A stretch of 64,000 nt of DNA, from NCBI RefSeq assembly GCF_002847345.1, contig NZ_LXFV01000013.1:1-64000 (forward strand). The letters are read 5' to 3'. How positions within the stretch are numbered: position 1 is the first letter of the stretch; the number at the start of each line of letters is the position of its first letter. The stretch comes from Pectobacterium peruviense (GTDB lineage: Bacteria; Pseudomonadota; Gammaproteobacteria; Enterobacterales; Enterobacteriaceae). The notes beneath the pieces are model-generated. The model saw nothing but the letters and a program-made list of their open reading frames with translations, ran no database searches and was not told the origin of the DNA. The position numbers and the translations under genes are program-made. Of the stretch, positions 10,587 to 20,140 are shown in pieces.

Positions 10587-11591
10587 TTACGCAGACTGGC
10601 GACGGATTAACGGAGCGGCCACTTTCGCTCGGCACGCGGGTTCTTGTAGATGAGATTGGCGTCGATCGAGCAACGCCAACGCCTGTGCCGCCATCGTTGC
10701 GGGATCCTGACGAAATGTTGTCAACGCATAGGCATCCCACCCTGCGGCAGGAATATCGTCAAACCCGATAACCATGAGATCTTGCGGAACAGCAAGCCCA
10801 TATTGCTTTGCACGATCGATTACGCCAAACGCGACTAAATCGTTAACGCAGAACACCGCATCCGGTCTGGCAGCTTCTGGGAGTGAACACAGCGTCTGCC
10901 CCACCGCCAGCCCGTCGTCATAATCCGTATCACCACCACGCACGACAGCAACGGGTAGCCCTAATGCGCGCGCCTCCTCACAAAACGCCTGTTCACGTTC
11001 CATGATATTGGGCGTTGCCGAAGCCGCTCCGGCCAGAGCCAGACGCGTTCTACCCGATGAGGCAAACAGCCGCGCCGCCATGCGCGCGGCGGTATCATTA
11101 TCGATGTGTACGCTGTCGCACGCCGGTTCGTGCCGCCCAATGACAATCAGCGGCTGCCCATTTAGCTGTGCCAATTCGACAAATTCTTTAGGCGGCGAGC
11201 CGGAAAGCACAATCGTCGCTTCTGCCCGATGGCCGAATAGAATTGAACGCGCTGCAACCATCGCTTCTCGCACATGGCTGGTGTTGATAAGAACAGGAAT
11301 CGAGCCGCGTTGAATTAACGCCTGCGATAGCTCCGCGACCAAATTGGCACGAAACCCGACCTCAGGATGTGTCACCACCAGCCCCACCAGACGGCTACTG
11401 TTCGTCAGCAAGCCACGCGCCAAATCGTTAACCTGATATCCCAACTCCTGCGCTGCTGCCATCACTTTGGCATAGGTGGCAGCAGACACGCTTGCACCGG
11501 GGGTAAAACTACGGGACACCGCCGAGCGCGATACACCAGCCCGACGCGCGACATCCTGTGCGCTAACGTAACCCGGTTTACCCACCGTCAT
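10587..11591 (-). CDS. LacI-family transcriptional regulator
   Basis: 334 residues: an N-terminal LacI helix-turn-helix (VSAQDVARRAGVSRSAVSRSF, about residues 9-29), a hinge, and a periplasmic-binding-like effector domain (for example VIGFDDIPAAGWDAY, about 275). The start overlaps the preceding permease gene by 4 bp, so it belongs to the ABC transporter operon and probably controls it. The effector is unknown. A palindrome AAAACGTTT upstream of the first operon gene is a candidate operator. Confidence 0.88.
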   Translation of the reverse strand: MTVGKPGYVSAQDVARRAGVSRSAVSRSFTPGASVSAATYAKVMAAAQELGYQVNDLARGLLTNSSRLVGLVVTHPEVGFRANLVAELSQALIQRGSIPVLINTSHVREAMVAARSILFGHRAEATIVLSGSPPKEFVELAQLNGQPLIVIGRHEPACDSVHIDNDTAARMAARLFASSGRTRLALAGAASATPNIMEREQAFCEEARALGLPVAVVRGGDTDYDDGLAVGQTLCSLPEAARPDAVFCVNDLVAFGVIDRAKQYGLAVPQDLMVIGFDDIPAAGWDAYALTTFRQDPATMAAQALALLDRRQSHLQEPACRAKVAAPLIRRQSA

Positions 11592-12394
11592 TTTCCTATC
11601 CTTGCCATAACGTCAGCTTTCAGAAAACGCTCCACGACCAGCATGAACAAGACTGAAGGAATCAGCAGTACCAGCGCGGTAATAGAGGCAATCTGATAGT
11701 TACCGCCCGCCCCTGCGGTATAGAGCAGCAGTGGCATCATCTGCACATCCGGCGCGCCTACAAAATAGCTGCCGGTAAACTCATCCAGCGATTCGAGGAA
11801 AACAAAAATGGCAGACGCCATCAGACCCGGCATAGCCAGCGGCAGAGTAATATCGACAAAGGCGCGCCACGGCCCTGCGCCTATTGAACGTGCTGCCTGT
11901 TCCATTTCACGCCCTACCGCAGAGAACGCAGCTGAAGCAATCCAAACGGCAAACACCAACCCGTGTACCGTGTGAACCAGCACGACGCCCAGCAACGTGC
12001 CGTTCAGCCCCCACTGATAAAACAGGCGAGCAATATTGACGTACACCGTCAGGTTCGGAAACGCCTGTGGGATCAGGAATACCAACAGTATCAGGCCACG
12101 AGCGGGTAGCGGCAGACGCGCCAATGCATACCCAGCCGGAATCGCCAGCGACAGCGATGCCAGCACCGTAAACACCGCCACCAGCACGCTATTCCCCAAT
12201 GCTTCCCAGGCCACACCGCGCGGTGAAAACACCCGCTTCCAGAAAGCAAAGCCCCAGTCATTGGGCAACAGATGAGGATAGAACCATTTTTCCGCTACCG
12301 ACCACAGCAAGAGGTTCGCCAATGGTCCAAAGATCAAGAAGATCAGTGTCCCCAGAATCAGCATTCTCGGGATCCACCACAGTACGTTCTTCAT
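11588..12394 (-). CDS. ABC transporter permease (second subunit)
   Basis: 268-residue inner-membrane permease of the binding-protein-dependent class, with about six membrane segments and the EAA-loop sequence EQAARSIGAGPWRAFVDITLP (about residues 163-183) that contacts the ATPase. It overlaps the upstream permease gene and the downstream regulator gene by 4 bp each. Resembles permeases of the PotC/AfuB/phosphonate type; substrate not readable from this subunit. Confidence 0.9.
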   Translation of the reverse strand: MKNVLWWIPRMLILGTLIFLIFGPLANLLLWSVAEKWFYPHLLPNDWGFAFWKRVFSPRGVAWEALGNSVLVAVFTVLASLSLAIPAGYALARLPLPARGLILLVFLIPQAFPNLTVYVNIARLFYQWGLNGTLLGVVLVHTVHGLVFAVWIASAAFSAVGREMEQAARSIGAGPWRAFVDITLPLAMPGLMASAIFVFLESLDEFTGSYFVGAPDVQMMPLLLYTAGAGGNYQIASITALVLLIPSVLFMLVVERFLKADVMARIGK

Positions 12395-13230
12395 GCCTTC
12401 TCTCTCATATTCAGGCGGAGATAAATCACAGCAAACAGGCCAGTCATCAGCAGGGAAATCACCCCCAATGCATTCGCCACACCATAATCGCCGTAGGCGT
12501 TAATGCGGAAAGCAATATTGGCGGTTAACATCGTCGGCGACTGGGCATTGATCATCATCGGCACGGACAGTACCGACATCATGGTGACGAAGGAGAGAAT
12601 GAGTCCAGTGAGCAGCGTTTGCCCAACCTGCGGCACCACAATTTCACACAGAATACGCAGGCGCGATGCGCCTAAGTTACGGGCGGACTCTATCATCGTG
12701 CGATCCAGCGACGCCATCGCACCCGCGACCAACAGCGCCACAAACGGCGTCTGTTTCCAGACGAAGGCGAATACAATGCCACGCCAATCCAGCCAATTAC
12801 TGGCGCTGGCGATATCAACGATGCCGAGCGCATCCAGCGCGCCATTCAGCCAGCCGTTCTTAGCCAGAAACGTACGTAAAATTTGCCCCGTCACAATAAA
12901 CGGGATAAACAACGGCCAGCGATATACCCAACGTAGCAACGCCACCATGCGCGGGCTTTCCCCCAACGTCAGGTAACCGCCAATCAGGACGGACAGCAGG
13001 CCGATCAACAACGTAGCGAGGCTCACAATCATCAGAGTAAACAGGATATCGGGCAGATACAGCGTCAATGCCGTGACAAAATTATCAATGCCCACGCCAT
13101 TCTGACTGACAAAAGCGCCCCCAACCGACAGCCCTAGCGGCGTGATAAAACAAACTGCCACCACCGCCAAAGCGGGTAACACAAGCGCGATCCCCGCCAG
13201 TCGGGAAGAGAATTGGGATACTTGCAACAT
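12391..13230 (-). CDS. ABC transporter permease (first subunit)
   Basis: 279 residues, about six membrane spans, EAA-type loop ESARNLGASRLRILCEIVVP (about residues 182-201). GCGGAGAC precedes the ATG. It pairs with the following permease to form the heterodimeric channel and lies 70 bp downstream of the binding-protein gene. Confidence 0.9.
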   Translation of the reverse strand: MLQVSQFSSRLAGIALVLPALAVVAVCFITPLGLSVGGAFVSQNGVGIDNFVTALTLYLPDILFTLMIVSLATLLIGLLSVLIGGYLTLGESPRMVALLRWVYRWPLFIPFIVTGQILRTFLAKNGWLNGALDALGIVDIASASNWLDWRGIVFAFVWKQTPFVALLVAGAMASLDRTMIESARNLGASRLRILCEIVVPQVGQTLLTGLILSFVTMMSVLSVPMMINAQSPTMLTANIAFRINAYGDYGVANALGVISLLMTGLFAVIYLRLNMREKA

Positions 13231-13300
13231 GAATGTCTCCGCGCTCTGGCTTCATCCCGCCAGAGCGCATGTGGTACTAAGTGTATATACCGCGAGTGGA

Positions 13301-14434
13301 TTACTTCGCCATCGCCTGCTCATAGGCGTTCAGGATCGCAGTGTGATAAGGCGCGATAGGGAAAGTCTTGCCTTTGCTCGCCAACTCATCAGGCGTCACA
13401 TCGGTAAACAGGCGTTGCCAAATTTCAGGTTTCAGCTCAGCCTGAACGTACTTGGCATCAATCCCCGGATACCAGTTAAAGCGCTCGACAATCCCTTCAG
13501 CCTGCACTTTGGCGCTGGTTGCCAGTTCAATAAACTGTTTCGCCAGTTCACGATTCGGTGCCTGTGCGGGGATGACGTAGTGCATCGGTTGCCCAGGCAT
13601 ACCCGGTGCAGGAAGCAGCAGTTTGAAATTGTCTGGCAGTTGTCCACTCGCTTTCCAGGAATAGAACATGTCGACCCACACCGGCCCCATGGCGATTTCA
13701 CCACGACTCAACATATCGAGCGTGCCCGCGTTGCCCGGCGTCAGCGTCACGTTCTTGTTAAAGGCTTTCAGGCGTTCAAACGCTGGCTGCCATTTTTTCG
13801 CTTCCGCTTCGTCAAACGGTCCGTTCATCAGCTTCTGTGCATCGCCGCCGTAAGCGTAAATCCAGCCCATCACAAAACTGACGCCCGATGCGCCGCCCTT
13901 AATGCCGTTATAGCCAAACATCTTCGGATTCGCGGCCGCCCACTGCTGGATCTCGTCATAGCTTTTAGGCGGATTAGCCACCATGCCAGGGTTATAAGCT
14001 AGTGCCGTCTGGCTACTGAACATCGGCATCACATAACCTTTCACATCTGTGCCCATGGCTTTATCTGCTGCGGCCATGCTGACCAGCTTGCCGCTGGCGA
14101 TATCATCGCGATACTTCAACAGATCGCCCTTTTGCACCATCGGACCGACAAATTTCTCATGCACAACCGCGACATCGGTGTCCCATACTTTGGCACCCGC
14201 AGCCTGCTGCGCAGTAAAGCGCTCAAGGATTTTCTGCGACCCTGCATCGCCCGGACCAGTGCCAACAGCGCGCACTTTTACGCCGGGATGCTGCTTCTCA
14301 AACAGCGGCCCTAAGTATTCATTCACATAGTCGACCATATTCTGATCGCCCGCCGTCAACACGGTTAATTCCTGTGCCTGCACAGCAGCCAGCGGCGTAC
14401 TCATCATCAGCGTTGCAGCAAAAATGCGTTTCAT
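13301..14434 (-). CDS. ABC transporter periplasmic binding protein
   Basis: 377-residue extracellular solute-binding protein (type-1/iron-type superfamily) with a signal peptide (MKRIFAATLMMSTPLAAVQA, cleavage after AQA). The ATG follows GGAGACAA; a TTG five codons upstream was not used. It provides substrate specificity for the ATPase and permeases around it. Similar families bind ferric iron, spermidine, 2-aminoethylphosphonate or phosphorylated sugars. The linked phosphodiesterase favours a phosphorus-containing ligand, but this is inference. Confidence 0.88.
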   Translation of the reverse strand: MKRIFAATLMMSTPLAAVQAQELTVLTAGDQNMVDYVNEYLGPLFEKQHPGVKVRAVGTGPGDAGSQKILERFTAQQAAGAKVWDTDVAVVHEKFVGPMVQKGDLLKYRDDIASGKLVSMAAADKAMGTDVKGYVMPMFSSQTALAYNPGMVANPPKSYDEIQQWAAANPKMFGYNGIKGGASGVSFVMGWIYAYGGDAQKLMNGPFDEAEAKKWQPAFERLKAFNKNVTLTPGNAGTLDMLSRGEIAMGPVWVDMFYSWKASGQLPDNFKLLLPAPGMPGQPMHYVIPAQAPNRELAKQFIELATSAKVQAEGIVERFNWYPGIDAKYVQAELKPEIWQRLFTDVTPDELASKGKTFPIAPYHTAILNAYEQAMAK

Positions 14435-14456
14435 ATCATTTGTCTCCAATTCAGGG

Positions 14457-15647
14457 TCAGGCCGTCAGGCCAGGAAGCGGGGAATAAAGTGAAGTCGTAT
14501 TGGGTTCCGCCGTCAGCGACGTGGGCTCTTCTGCCAGCGGGAAAAGAAACAGTGCCTCGGCGGGGATCTGCACGGCAACCCGCTGTCCAATGGCATAAGG
14601 GTGAGTGGCATGAACCTGTATCCGCCACGATCCACTGGCAATCGTATGCAGCCAGTATCCGCCGGGGTAACTTTGTGACAGCACCGTGCCGTAGCGCATC
14701 AACATGCCGAGCTGGATGAGAGGAACGTCTGCCGGATCGTAAAGCTGAGCAGCCTCCGCACGGAAGCGCGCCTCTATCGGGCCGGGCTGTAGCGACGTGT
14801 TCGCAGGCACCAGTGAGTGGCTTTCTGCATCCCCAGGAATCATCAACGTATCGCCGTCATAGCGAGCGTCCAGCACAAGCCGATTTTCCGCGCCCATAAA
14901 CGCCGCGACAAACGAGCTGGCCGGATGGTGATACACCTCTTGTGGGCTACCCGCCTGCATGATGCGACCCTGATTCAAAATCACGATACGATCCGCCATC
15001 ACCATCGCTTCTTCCCGATCGTGCGTAACGTGGATCGCGGTCAACCCCAGCCGCTGTTGCAGCGCACGGATTTCATCACGCAGCTGTAGACGAATACGGG
15101 TATCCAGATTGGAGAGCGGTTCGTCCAACAGCAGAATATCGGGTCGTACCGCCAACGCGCGACCCAGAGCGACGCGCTGGCGCTGCCCACCGGACAGTTC
15201 CGCAGGCTTACGGGCGCCCAGCCCCGTCAAACCCAGCATCGTTTCCAGTTCCGCTACGCGACTGGCTATTTCCGCACGCGGTACACGGCGCAAGCGCAGC
15301 CCGTACGCAATATGCTGCGCTACCGTCATATGCGGCCACAGCGCATAGCTCTGAAACACTAGCGCCATTCCGCGTTTCTCTGGCGGCGCTTGCGTCATAT
15401 CCTGTCCGTTAACGCGAATCGCTCCCGAACGCGGTGACGAGAAACCAGCAACCGTACGTAATAACGTCGTTTTGCCGCACCCTGACGAACCGAGCAACGC
15501 AACGAATTCGCCCTGCGCAATCTCCAGATGGATATCGTTCAATACGGCTGTCGTGCCGTATCCAACATGTAGATGGTCGATAACAATGTGCGGGGTTGCC
15601 GCAGAGGACGTTGTTTTTTGCACAGCTGTGCATTCCACGATAAACAA
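14457..15647 (-). CDS. ABC transporter ATP-binding protein
   Basis: 396 residues: Walker A GSSGCGKTT (about 53-61), signature LSGGQRQR (about 153), Walker B ILLLDEPLSNLD (about 174), H-loop THDREEA, then a C-terminal TOBE-like regulatory domain from about residue 270. First gene of a six-gene operon (ATPase, binding protein, two permeases, LacI regulator, phosphodiesterase). The longest frame begins with TTG; GTG codons 4 and 9 are alternatives and no site has a strong ribosome-binding sequence, so the exact start is uncertain. Confidence 0.88.
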   Translation of the reverse strand: MFIVECTAVQKTTSSAATPHIVIDHLHVGYGTTAVLNDIHLEIAQGEFVALLGSSGCGKTTLLRTVAGFSSPRSGAIRVNGQDMTQAPPEKRGMALVFQSYALWPHMTVAQHIAYGLRLRRVPRAEIASRVAELETMLGLTGLGARKPAELSGGQRQRVALGRALAVRPDILLLDEPLSNLDTRIRLQLRDEIRALQQRLGLTAIHVTHDREEAMVMADRIVILNQGRIMQAGSPQEVYHHPASSFVAAFMGAENRLVLDARYDGDTLMIPGDAESHSLVPANTSLQPGPIEARFRAEAAQLYDPADVPLIQLGMLMRYGTVLSQSYPGGYWLHTIASGSWRIQVHATHPYAIGQRVAVQIPAEALFLFPLAEEPTSLTAEPNTTSLYSPLPGLTA

Positions 15648-15736
15648 ACAATGCGCAGATTGTGCGGTGAGATCGTGTCAGTGGCGTGTTGTCACCATGA
15701 CATTTCAATGACAAGACTGACGGGGCATAGCGGCAG

Positions 15737-15745
15737 AAAACGTTT
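15737..15745. promoter_or_regulatory. Possible LacI-type operator
   Basis: AAAACGTTT, a CG-centred palindrome of the kind bound by LacI/GalR regulators, about 90 bp before the first gene of the ABC-phosphodiesterase operon. Suggestive only. Confidence 0.3.
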
Positions 15746-15829
15746 GGAAGGTAGGGAAGTGAAGGAACGTATCTCTTTAGTATTGGCCGTCTCCCCAATA
15801 CGCGGAAACGGCCAACGATGATGTTGCAA

Positions 15830-18265
15830 TTACAGTAACTGCACCAAACGGCTTAGATCAGATTGAAGCGCACCCGCCGTCACATCGCGCCCCGCACCCG
15901 GCCCACGGATAACCAACGGGTTATCCCGATACCAACGACTTTCAATCGCAAATACATTGTCACCCGGCAACAGCGAAGCCAGAGGGTGATCGGGACGGAC
16001 TGCCTCAACGCCGACGCGCGCTTTACCGTTGCTGTCAAAGCGTGCGACATGGCGCAGAACCAAGCCCATTTCCTGTGCGGCTTCCAGACGTTGCAGCATC
16101 TGTTCGTTCAGAGAATCACCGTTTTCAAAGAAGTAATCGACAGATCCCTGTTCACAGCTCGGCGGAACCAGCGACTCGACCCGAACCTGACTAGGTTCGA
16201 TATCATATCCCGCCTCGCGAGCCAGAATCACCAGCTTACGCATGACATCCTGACCGGAGAGGTCAACGCGCGGATCCGGTTCGGTCAGCCCCTGCTGGCA
16301 AGCCTGATCGACCAGTTCGGTGAACGGTACAGTGCCGTCAAACTGCAAAAATAGCCAAGAGAGCGTGCCGGAAAAAATCCCGCTAATCGACAGAATACTG
16401 TCGCCGCTTTCCCGTAAATCGCGTACGGCAAAGTTGACCGGCAAACCCGCGCCAACGGTCGCGTTATACAGCCAGTGGCGATCCGTTTTGGCGAACGCAT
16501 CGCGGATCTGACGATAGTTATTGCCGCCGGATGCACCCGCCAGTTTGTTGGCGCTGATGACGTGAAAACCATAGCTGGCGAAATCCAGATACAGATCGGC
16601 AACCGATTCACTGGCGGTAACGTCCAATACCACTAAATCATCAAAGGGGTGCGCACGCATCCACAGGAACAGATCTTCGCCATCCCGCTCTTGCGCTTCA
16701 CTTTCGAAGAAAGCCAACGCGCGACTGGCATCCAGCCCATCATAATTCAACAGGCTGCGCGTACTGTCCACCACACCAGCTAGCACAAATTCGAAGCCGG
16801 TACGTGCAGAAAGGTTGCTCTGTTCACGCGCAAACAGCTCCAGCCAGCGTGAACCAATATTTCCCTTGCCGAACAGCACCAGACCGATACGCTTTTCTGC
16901 GCGGAACAGCGAATGGTGCAAGCCGCGAATCAAATGTTCCGTCGGGCCAACACGCAAAACGGCCACCAGGCTGATGCCATCATCGGCCTGGCGGACAAAT
17001 TCAATCGGCTGATCTTTCAATTGCTGGTAGAAACGGTGGCTGTGTAACGGGTTTTTACCCACGCCCGCACCAACCATGGCGACCATCGCCAACCCATCAC
17101 GCTCGCTGAGTTCAACGGGCAACGCGGCCTGTGTCAGCAGCTGTAATGCGCTTTCCACCACTTCGGAGGTGTAGCACAGTTGCAGCAGGCTACGATCCTG
17201 ATGAACACCAATCGCCAGCGGTTTCAACTGCGCACGGTTCAGAAGCTGTTCGACTTCTTTTTGCAACAGCGCGAAATCGTGTTCGGAAGGAACCTGGACT
17301 TCAATCAGGCACACATCATCATGGCTGGTGACAATTTTAGCCCCCGTACCCGAGGCCAGCACGCGTTCGATACGCGTCGACCCCTGTTCAGGCTGATAGC
17401 TGCAACGCAGTTGCAGATCGATATCGCTACCGGAAACGGGTTGTAAGGTACGCGTATGCAGCACAGGAGCGGCCAGACGCGCCAGCTCGCTGGCCTCATC
17501 CAAACGCAGCAATGGCAGCAGGCAGGCATCTTTCACTTTGCGCGGGTCAGCGCTATAAACCCCGGCGACGTCGCTCCAGATGGTCACGCGCTCAACACCC
17601 GCCAGCGCACCAATTTGCGTCGCGGAGTAGTCACTCCCGTTGCGACCCAGCAGTACCGTTTCACCCGCGTCATTACGGCAGATAAAACCGGTTACCACCA
17701 AACGCTGCCCTGAATGTTGCGTCAGATATTGCTGCAACAGCGGCCAGGAGCGCCCTTCATCAACCTGAGGCTGCGCGGCACGTTCCGCACAGAGAAAATT
17801 ACGCGCATCCAGCCAGGCTGCATTCATATCCCGATGATTCAGCACGGCGGACATCAAGCGAGCCGACCAAATTTCACCGTGCCCAACCACTTCGGCGTAG
17901 ACAGCATCCGTAATCTTGCCATCCAGCAGCGCAGCCAAACGCTCCAGATCGCGAATAAACTGGGCTGTCAGCGCCTCTGCATCCTGCGCAGGCAAAAGCC
18001 CGGCAATCAATTCACTTTGATAACGGCGTAATGCCTGCTGAACCTGATGCGCCGACAGACGATCGCTCTGACTCAGTTTCAACCAGCTAATCAGCTGGTT
18101 TGTGGTACTGCCTGCGGCAGACACCACCATCAAATCACCGGGGTGGCTATACTCCGCCATAATACCGGCTACGCGCAGGTAACACTTCACATCAGCCAGA
18201 CTGCTACCGCCAAACTTATGCAGCTGTCGGCCTGTTACCGATGGCGCTACTCCTAATGCACTCAT
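15830..18265 (-). CDS. metL: Bifunctional aspartokinase II / homoserine dehydrogenase II
   Basis: Carries out the first and third steps of the methionine branch of the aspartate pathway. The 811 residues match the E. coli length: the N-terminal kinase domain starts with HKFGGSSLADVKCY (about residue 16) and contains GRNGSDYSATQIGAL; the C-terminal dehydrogenase has VLFGKGNIGSRWLE (about 467) and NATVGAGLPV. The gene lies 2 bp after metB, forming the metBL operon, and should share MetJ control through the boxes upstream of metB. Confidence 0.97.
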   Translation of the reverse strand: MSALGVAPSVTGRQLHKFGGSSLADVKCYLRVAGIMAEYSHPGDLMVVSAAGSTTNQLISWLKLSQSDRLSAHQVQQALRRYQSELIAGLLPAQDAEALTAQFIRDLERLAALLDGKITDAVYAEVVGHGEIWSARLMSAVLNHRDMNAAWLDARNFLCAERAAQPQVDEGRSWPLLQQYLTQHSGQRLVVTGFICRNDAGETVLLGRNGSDYSATQIGALAGVERVTIWSDVAGVYSADPRKVKDACLLPLLRLDEASELARLAAPVLHTRTLQPVSGSDIDLQLRCSYQPEQGSTRIERVLASGTGAKIVTSHDDVCLIEVQVPSEHDFALLQKEVEQLLNRAQLKPLAIGVHQDRSLLQLCYTSEVVESALQLLTQAALPVELSERDGLAMVAMVGAGVGKNPLHSHRFYQQLKDQPIEFVRQADDGISLVAVLRVGPTEHLIRGLHHSLFRAEKRIGLVLFGKGNIGSRWLELFAREQSNLSARTGFEFVLAGVVDSTRSLLNYDGLDASRALAFFESEAQERDGEDLFLWMRAHPFDDLVVLDVTASESVADLYLDFASYGFHVISANKLAGASGGNNYRQIRDAFAKTDRHWLYNATVGAGLPVNFAVRDLRESGDSILSISGIFSGTLSWLFLQFDGTVPFTELVDQACQQGLTEPDPRVDLSGQDVMRKLVILAREAGYDIEPSQVRVESLVPPSCEQGSVDYFFENGDSLNEQMLQRLEAAQEMGLVLRHVARFDSNGKARVGVEAVRPDHPLASLLPGDNVFAIESRWYRDNPLVIRGPGAGRDVTAGALQSDLSRLVQLL

Positions 18266-18267
18266 TC

Positions 18268-19428
18268 TTACCTCTTGGCTGCGGCTTGAAACGCACGATC
18301 CAGATCGGCAACCAGATCATCGCCGTCTTCAATGCCGGTGGAAATACGCAGTAATGTTTCAGAGATACCCGCTGCGGCACGCGCCTCTGGCGCCATACCC
18401 GCATGCGTCATCGTTGCAGCATGAGAGATGAGGCTCTCAACCCCGCCAAGCGATTCCGCCAGCGTGAACAGCTCCAGCGAGGCCAGAAAACGTCGCAGGG
18501 TGTCTTCATCTCCATCCAGCTCAAAACTTAGCATAGCGCCAAAACCAGATTGTTGACGACGGGCAATATCATGGCCGGGATTGTTCGGCAGTGAAGGATG
18601 ATACAGAGCTTTCACCAACGGCTGTGTCTGTAAGAATTCAACCACTTGTTGCGCATTACGCTGCGCGGCCGCCATGCGCGGCGATAAGGTACGCAGGCCA
18701 CGTAGCAGCAGATAACTGTCAAACGCCGCGCCCGTCACACCAATATTGTTCGCCCACCAGGCCAGTTCAGTAATGGTATCGACATCTTTGGCGATCACGG
18801 CACCCGCCACCACGTCGGAGTGACCATTCAGGTACTTGGTACATGAATGCACCACCAGATCGGCTCCCAGTTCCAGCGGCTTCTGCAACGCCGGGCTCAG
18901 GAAGGTGTTATCCACCACGCTGACTGCACCCGCTTCCCGCGCAGCCTGACAAATCGCAGCAATATCGACGACACGCAGCAGCGGATTGCTCGGACTTTCC
19001 ACCAGCACGAGCTTCGGCTTTTCTGCCAACGCCGCGTTGAGCGCATGAGTATCACCTTGATCGACAAATTTGACGCGAAACGCGCCGCGCTTGCTCAGGC
19101 TGTCAAACAGACGATAACTACCGCCGTAGCAGTCATGCGGAGCCACCAGCAAATCGCCAGGGCGCAGGAACACCGTGCAAACCAGCATAATCGCCGACAT
19201 CCCGCTGCTCGTCATTACCGCACCCGCACCGCCTTCCAGTTCGGCAAGCGCACGCTGTACCACATCACGCGTAGGGTTACCGCGACGCGAATAGTCGTGT
19301 GCGCGTGGCTGATTGAATCCGGTAAAGTTATACGTGCTGGAGAGGTGAATGGGGGGGACAACGCAGCCATACTGCTCGTCATCATTTAACCCACTGCGGA
19401 CTGCGATCGTTGCCTGTTTACGCGTCAT
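18268..19428 (-). CDS. metB: Cystathionine gamma-synthase
   Basis: PLP enzyme joining O-succinylhomoserine and cysteine. 386 residues, nearly collinear with E. coli MetB. The PLP lysine is in HSCTKYLNGHSDV (about residue 198); YSRRGNPT and SSGMSAI are also typical. The ATG at MTRKQATIAV was chosen; an upstream in-frame start would add 14 unconserved residues. It diverges from metJ across a tandem met-box array. Confidence 0.97.
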   Translation of the reverse strand: MTRKQATIAVRSGLNDDEQYGCVVPPIHLSSTYNFTGFNQPRAHDYSRRGNPTRDVVQRALAELEGGAGAVMTSSGMSAIMLVCTVFLRPGDLLVAPHDCYGGSYRLFDSLSKRGAFRVKFVDQGDTHALNAALAEKPKLVLVESPSNPLLRVVDIAAICQAAREAGAVSVVDNTFLSPALQKPLELGADLVVHSCTKYLNGHSDVVAGAVIAKDVDTITELAWWANNIGVTGAAFDSYLLLRGLRTLSPRMAAAQRNAQQVVEFLQTQPLVKALYHPSLPNNPGHDIARRQQSGFGAMLSFELDGDEDTLRRFLASLELFTLAESLGGVESLISHAATMTHAGMAPEARAAAGISETLLRISTGIEDGDDLVADLDRAFQAAAKR

Positions 19429-19489
19429 CGGCTCATTTCCTGGCTGGAGGCTGAAAAGATAGGAACTCAAGAGTAAACGCAGTTTTAAT

Positions 19490-19521
19490 AGACGTCAACA
19501 CATCTAGACATCTAAACTTCT
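19490..19521. promoter_or_regulatory. MetJ operator between metB and metJ
   Basis: Four consecutive 8-bp units AGACGTCA, ACACATCT, AGACATCT and AAACTTCT match the met box AGACGTCT to different degrees; further degenerate units may follow to about 19537. The array lies between the divergent starts, so it can repress metBL and autoregulate metJ. Confidence 0.88.
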
Positions 19522-19615
19522 TTGCGTATAGATTGAGCATAAGCATAATAACCGCTAGAATTGTGGCATTTCATGACAGATGCTGTCTTCATTAGATTAA
19601 TTTTTAAGGTATCCC

Positions 19616-19933
19616 ATGGCTGAGTGGAACGGCGAGTATGTCAGCCCTTACGCTGAACACGGTAAAAAAAGCGAACAGGTCAAGAAGATAACAGTATCTA
19701 TTCCCTTGAAAGTATTGAAGATACTAACTGACGAACGCACACGTCGTCAGGTGAACAACCTGCGCCACGCCACCAACAGCGAGCTGCTGTGCGAAGCGTT
19801 TCTGCATGCGTTCACAGGTCAACCGTTACCGAATGATGAAGACCTGCGTAAAGAGCGCAGCGATGAAATTCCTGAGGCAGCGAAAATCATCATGCGTGAA
19901 ATGGGTATCGACCCGGATACGTGGGAATACTGA
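19616..19933 (+). CDS. metJ: Methionine repressor
   Basis: 105-residue ribbon-helix-helix repressor that uses S-adenosylmethionine as corepressor. The DNA-binding strand is [17 protein letters not shown] (about residues 22-38), followed by the helix region [19 protein letters not shown]. Length and sequence match E. coli MetJ. Its own operator and that of metBL lie upstream, and another array lies before metF in this window. A strong terminator follows. Confidence 0.98.
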
Positions 19934-19960
19934 TCGCTCGTTGCAATCGATCTTTCTAAC

Positions 19961-19989
19961 AAAACCCCGCTTTTTTTGGCGGGGTTTTG
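19961..19989 (+). terminator. metJ terminator
   Basis: AAAACCCCGC and GCGGGGTTTT form a 10-bp stem around a T-rich loop, with A-rich and T-rich flanks; strong intrinsic terminator. Confidence 0.9.
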
Positions 19990-20090
19990 TTATGCAAAGA
20001 CACACCACGCCTCATTAACATCAACCGCCCTCTCTTCTTCCACTCGTTTCCTTTTCCGCCCACGTTGTGAATCGAGATTGCATTTAATTT

Positions 20091-20108
20091 GTTATGTTAT
20101 AACATATC
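20091..20108. promoter_or_regulatory. Zur-like operator
   Basis: GTTATGTTATAACATATC, a near-perfect palindrome centred on TTATAA, close to the gamma-proteobacterial Zur consensus (GATATGTTATAACATATC type). It lies 32 bp before the start of a FecBCD-type ABC importer. Recognised by eye; not scored against a matrix. Confidence 0.6.
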
Positions 20109-20140
20109 ATTTTTAGCATATAACGGTGATATGCCGCATC

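Noticed and set aside
13142-14002. 286-codon frame antisense to the ABC binding protein and permease
   Set aside because: Covers two recognisable genes on the opposite strand and has no family features.
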